Shown here: positions 24,278-26,806 of the stretch, in pieces
Numbering within the stretch: position 1 is the stretch's first letter
Layout of the letters: the number at the start of each line of letters is the position of its first letter
Source of the DNA: an uncultured Burkholderiales bacterium
Lineage (GTDB): Bacteria; Pseudomonadota; Gammaproteobacteria; Burkholderiales; Burkholderiaceae
Direction of reading: 5' to 3'
DNA length: 26,806 nucleotides
Assembly: GCA_903845315.1 (NCBI GenBank)
Contig: CAIMWY010000023.1
Coordinates: forward strand, 1 to 26,806
The notes under the pieces: generated by a model
Seen by the model: the letters and a program-made list of their open reading frames with translations, nothing else
Databases searched by the model: none
What the model was told of the DNA's origin: nothing
Translations under genes and position numbers: made by a program

Positions 24278-24751
24278 ATGCACACGGCAGACCCTCGTCC
24301 ACAGAACGACACGCCAGAAGCCGCCGTCGCGCGTGTGGTGCGTTTTTTTGAACACCTGCAGCCCAGTGATGTGGCGCAGATTGCGCACATCTACAGCGAC
24401 GACGCACAGTTCAAAGACCCCTTCAACGAGGTGACGGGCGTGCCTGCGATCCGCGCTATTTTTGAACACATGTTTGAAGCCTTGGATGCGCCGCGCTTTG
24501 TCATCACCCAGTGTGTGCAACAAGGCACGCAATGTTTTGTGACCTGGGATTTTTTATTTGCGTTTCGCGGCCACCCACCGACCACCACCCACACCATCCG
24601 TGGCGCCAGTCACCTGGTGCTGCGTCTCGACGATGGCATCTGGCGTGTCGCCGTGCACCGGGACTACTGGGACGCCGCCGAAGAGCTGTACGAGAAATTA
24701 CCGCTGGTGGGCGCGTTGATGCGCTGGCTCAAACGCCGCGCCAAGGGCTGA
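24278..24751 (+). CDS. NTF2/SnoaL-like protein (last gene of the operon)
   Basis: A 157-residue protein with the nuclear-transport-factor-2-like cone fold: an N-terminal helix (AAVARVVRFFEHLQ), IAHIYSDDAQFKDPFNEVTG (about 36-54), then strands CFVTWDFLFAF, HTIRGASHLVLRL and GIWRVAVHRDYWD, and a basic helical tail. Members are enzymes or ligand binders with a hydrophobic pocket; conserved Asp47 in FKDPF and His-Arg-Asp near the end are common in this group. No signal peptide. The start at 24278 has GAGG upstream, 7 bases after the SDR stop. A longer frame from 24167 overlaps the SDR and is rejected. The gene ends 4 bp from a convergent glutathione S-transferase gene with no visible terminator. 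Confidence 0.85.
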   Translation: MHTADPRPQNDTPEAAVARVVRFFEHLQPSDVAQIAHIYSDDAQFKDPFNEVTGVPAIRAIFEHMFEALDAPRFVITQCVQQGTQCFVTWDFLFAFRGHPPTTTHTIRGASHLVLRLDDGIWRVAVHRDYWDAAEELYEKLPLVGALMRWLKRRAKG

Positions 24752-24755
24752 CGGT

Positions 24756-25370
24756 TCAAGCCGGCAGGGTGTCTTGAAAACTGGGGCGTTGCGCCAAGCG
24801 CTCGTACAAGGCGCCTAAGTTGGGGTGGTCGCTGCGCCAATCGATGGTGGCAAAACGGAAATCCAAATAGCCCAAAGCGCAACCCACGGCAATGTCGGCC
24901 AAGCTCAGGTGAATGCCCATGCAGTAATTGCGCTCGGCCAAAGCGCGGTCCATGGCGGCCAAGGTGTCATCAATTTTTTTCATCTGACGTTCAATCCACG
25001 CTTGGCTGCGCTCGCCGTCAGTTCGGCCCGGCCAGTGCGCCTCGAGACGCGCCAAGATGGCGGCGTCGAGCAAGCCATCGGCCAAGGCCTCCCAGGTTTT
25101 GACTTCGGCGCGGTCGCGCCCACCGGGAGGGATGAGCTTGCCCACAGGCGACAAGGTGTCGACGTATTCCACGATGACGCGCGAATCAAACAGCGCTTCG
25201 CCACCCTCCATGATCAAACACGGCACCTTGCCCAAGGGATTGGCTTCGGCGATGTGGGTGTCGGCGGACCAGACGTCTTCGAGCAAGAACTGGTAGTCCA
25301 GTTTCTTTTCAGCCATGACGATGCGTACTTTGCGGACGTAGGGACTGGTGATGGCACCGATGAGTTTCAT
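24756..25370 (-). CDS. Glutathione S-transferase family protein
   Basis: A 204-residue cytosolic glutathione S-transferase. The thioredoxin-like N-terminal domain starts MKLIGAITSPYVRKVRIVMA, where Ser9 would be the thiol-activating residue. The cis-proline follows in GKVPCLIM (Pro50), and the glutathione-binding acidic motif FDSRVIVEYVD (61-71) has Asp62-Ser63. The helical C-terminal domain includes LSLADIAVGCALGYLDFR, with the usual N-capping Ser/Asp of the family. Closest in pattern to the YibF-like group. It is convergent with the lipid operon; its own promoter should lie in the 138-bp gap shared with purB. The natural substrate is unknown; proximity to a peroxidase operon may be coincidence. 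Confidence 0.93.
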   Translation of the reverse strand: MKLIGAITSPYVRKVRIVMAEKKLDYQFLLEDVWSADTHIAEANPLGKVPCLIMEGGEALFDSRVIVEYVDTLSPVGKLIPPGGRDRAEVKTWEALADGLLDAAILARLEAHWPGRTDGERSQAWIERQMKKIDDTLAAMDRALAERNYCMGIHLSLADIAVGCALGYLDFRFATIDWRSDHPNLGALYERLAQRPSFQDTLPA

Positions 25371-25471
25371 GCGTGGCAGATTAATGTCGAAGCCCGAATT
25401 TTAACGAGCCAAGAAGCGCCTGTGCCCCAAGGCCTGCTGCAGCAGTCGCTCAAAGCACCTTGCACGCGGTT

Positions 25472-26806
<1,335 letters not shown>

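Overview
The window is chromosomal DNA from a betaproteobacterium, most likely Burkholderiales/Comamonadaceae (Limnohabitans/Rhodoferax-like). This is inferred from protein resemblance, high G+C coding bias and gene neighbourhoods; no rRNA or other marker confirms the genus. Genes are packed almost end to end on both strands. I see no tRNA, rRNA, CRISPR array, insertion sequence or phage gene, and no gene-free stretch longer than 150 bp. All complete genes look intact. secD at the left edge and purB at the right edge are cut by the window.

Left part (1-7.3 kb, mostly minus strand): secD and yajC (Sec translocon accessories); a large fused indolepyruvate ferredoxin oxidoreductase; a 170-residue protein of unknown function coupled to the lytic transglycosylase mltA; and, divergent from mltA, a small 54-residue membrane protein whose start codon overlaps the mltA start codon on the other strand. 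Middle part (7.35-16.8 kb): a minus-strand run yhdP - PAS sensor histidine kinase - FixJ-type response regulator, and the divergent glnE only 12 bp from yhdP.

Right part (16.86-24.75 kb) is the most interesting region. A MerR-type regulator with a cobalamin-binding domain (LitR/CarH class, a B12-based light sensor) is followed on the minus strand by rfaE2 (heptose activation for LPS). Divergent from the regulator is a tight eight-gene plus-strand operon: an exported glutathione-peroxidase-like protein, a COG2907 flavoprotein, a DUF1365 protein, a cyclopropane-fatty-acid-synthase homologue, a chalcone-isomerase-like exported protein, a DUF3833 lipoprotein, a short-chain dehydrogenase and an NTF2-like protein. 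Most junctions overlap or are only a few bases apart. Family knowledge and gene order suggest a light- and oxidative-stress-induced membrane-lipid system: phospholipid acyl chains modified by methylation plus flavin-dependent oxidation (possibly furan or other methyl-branched fatty acids), with peroxide removal at the envelope. The 81-bp divergent region carries a perfect 6-bp inverted repeat overlapping a plausible promoter.

The window ends with a convergent glutathione S-transferase and the start of purB. Promoter, operator and hairpin calls are pattern-based and less certain than the gene calls.
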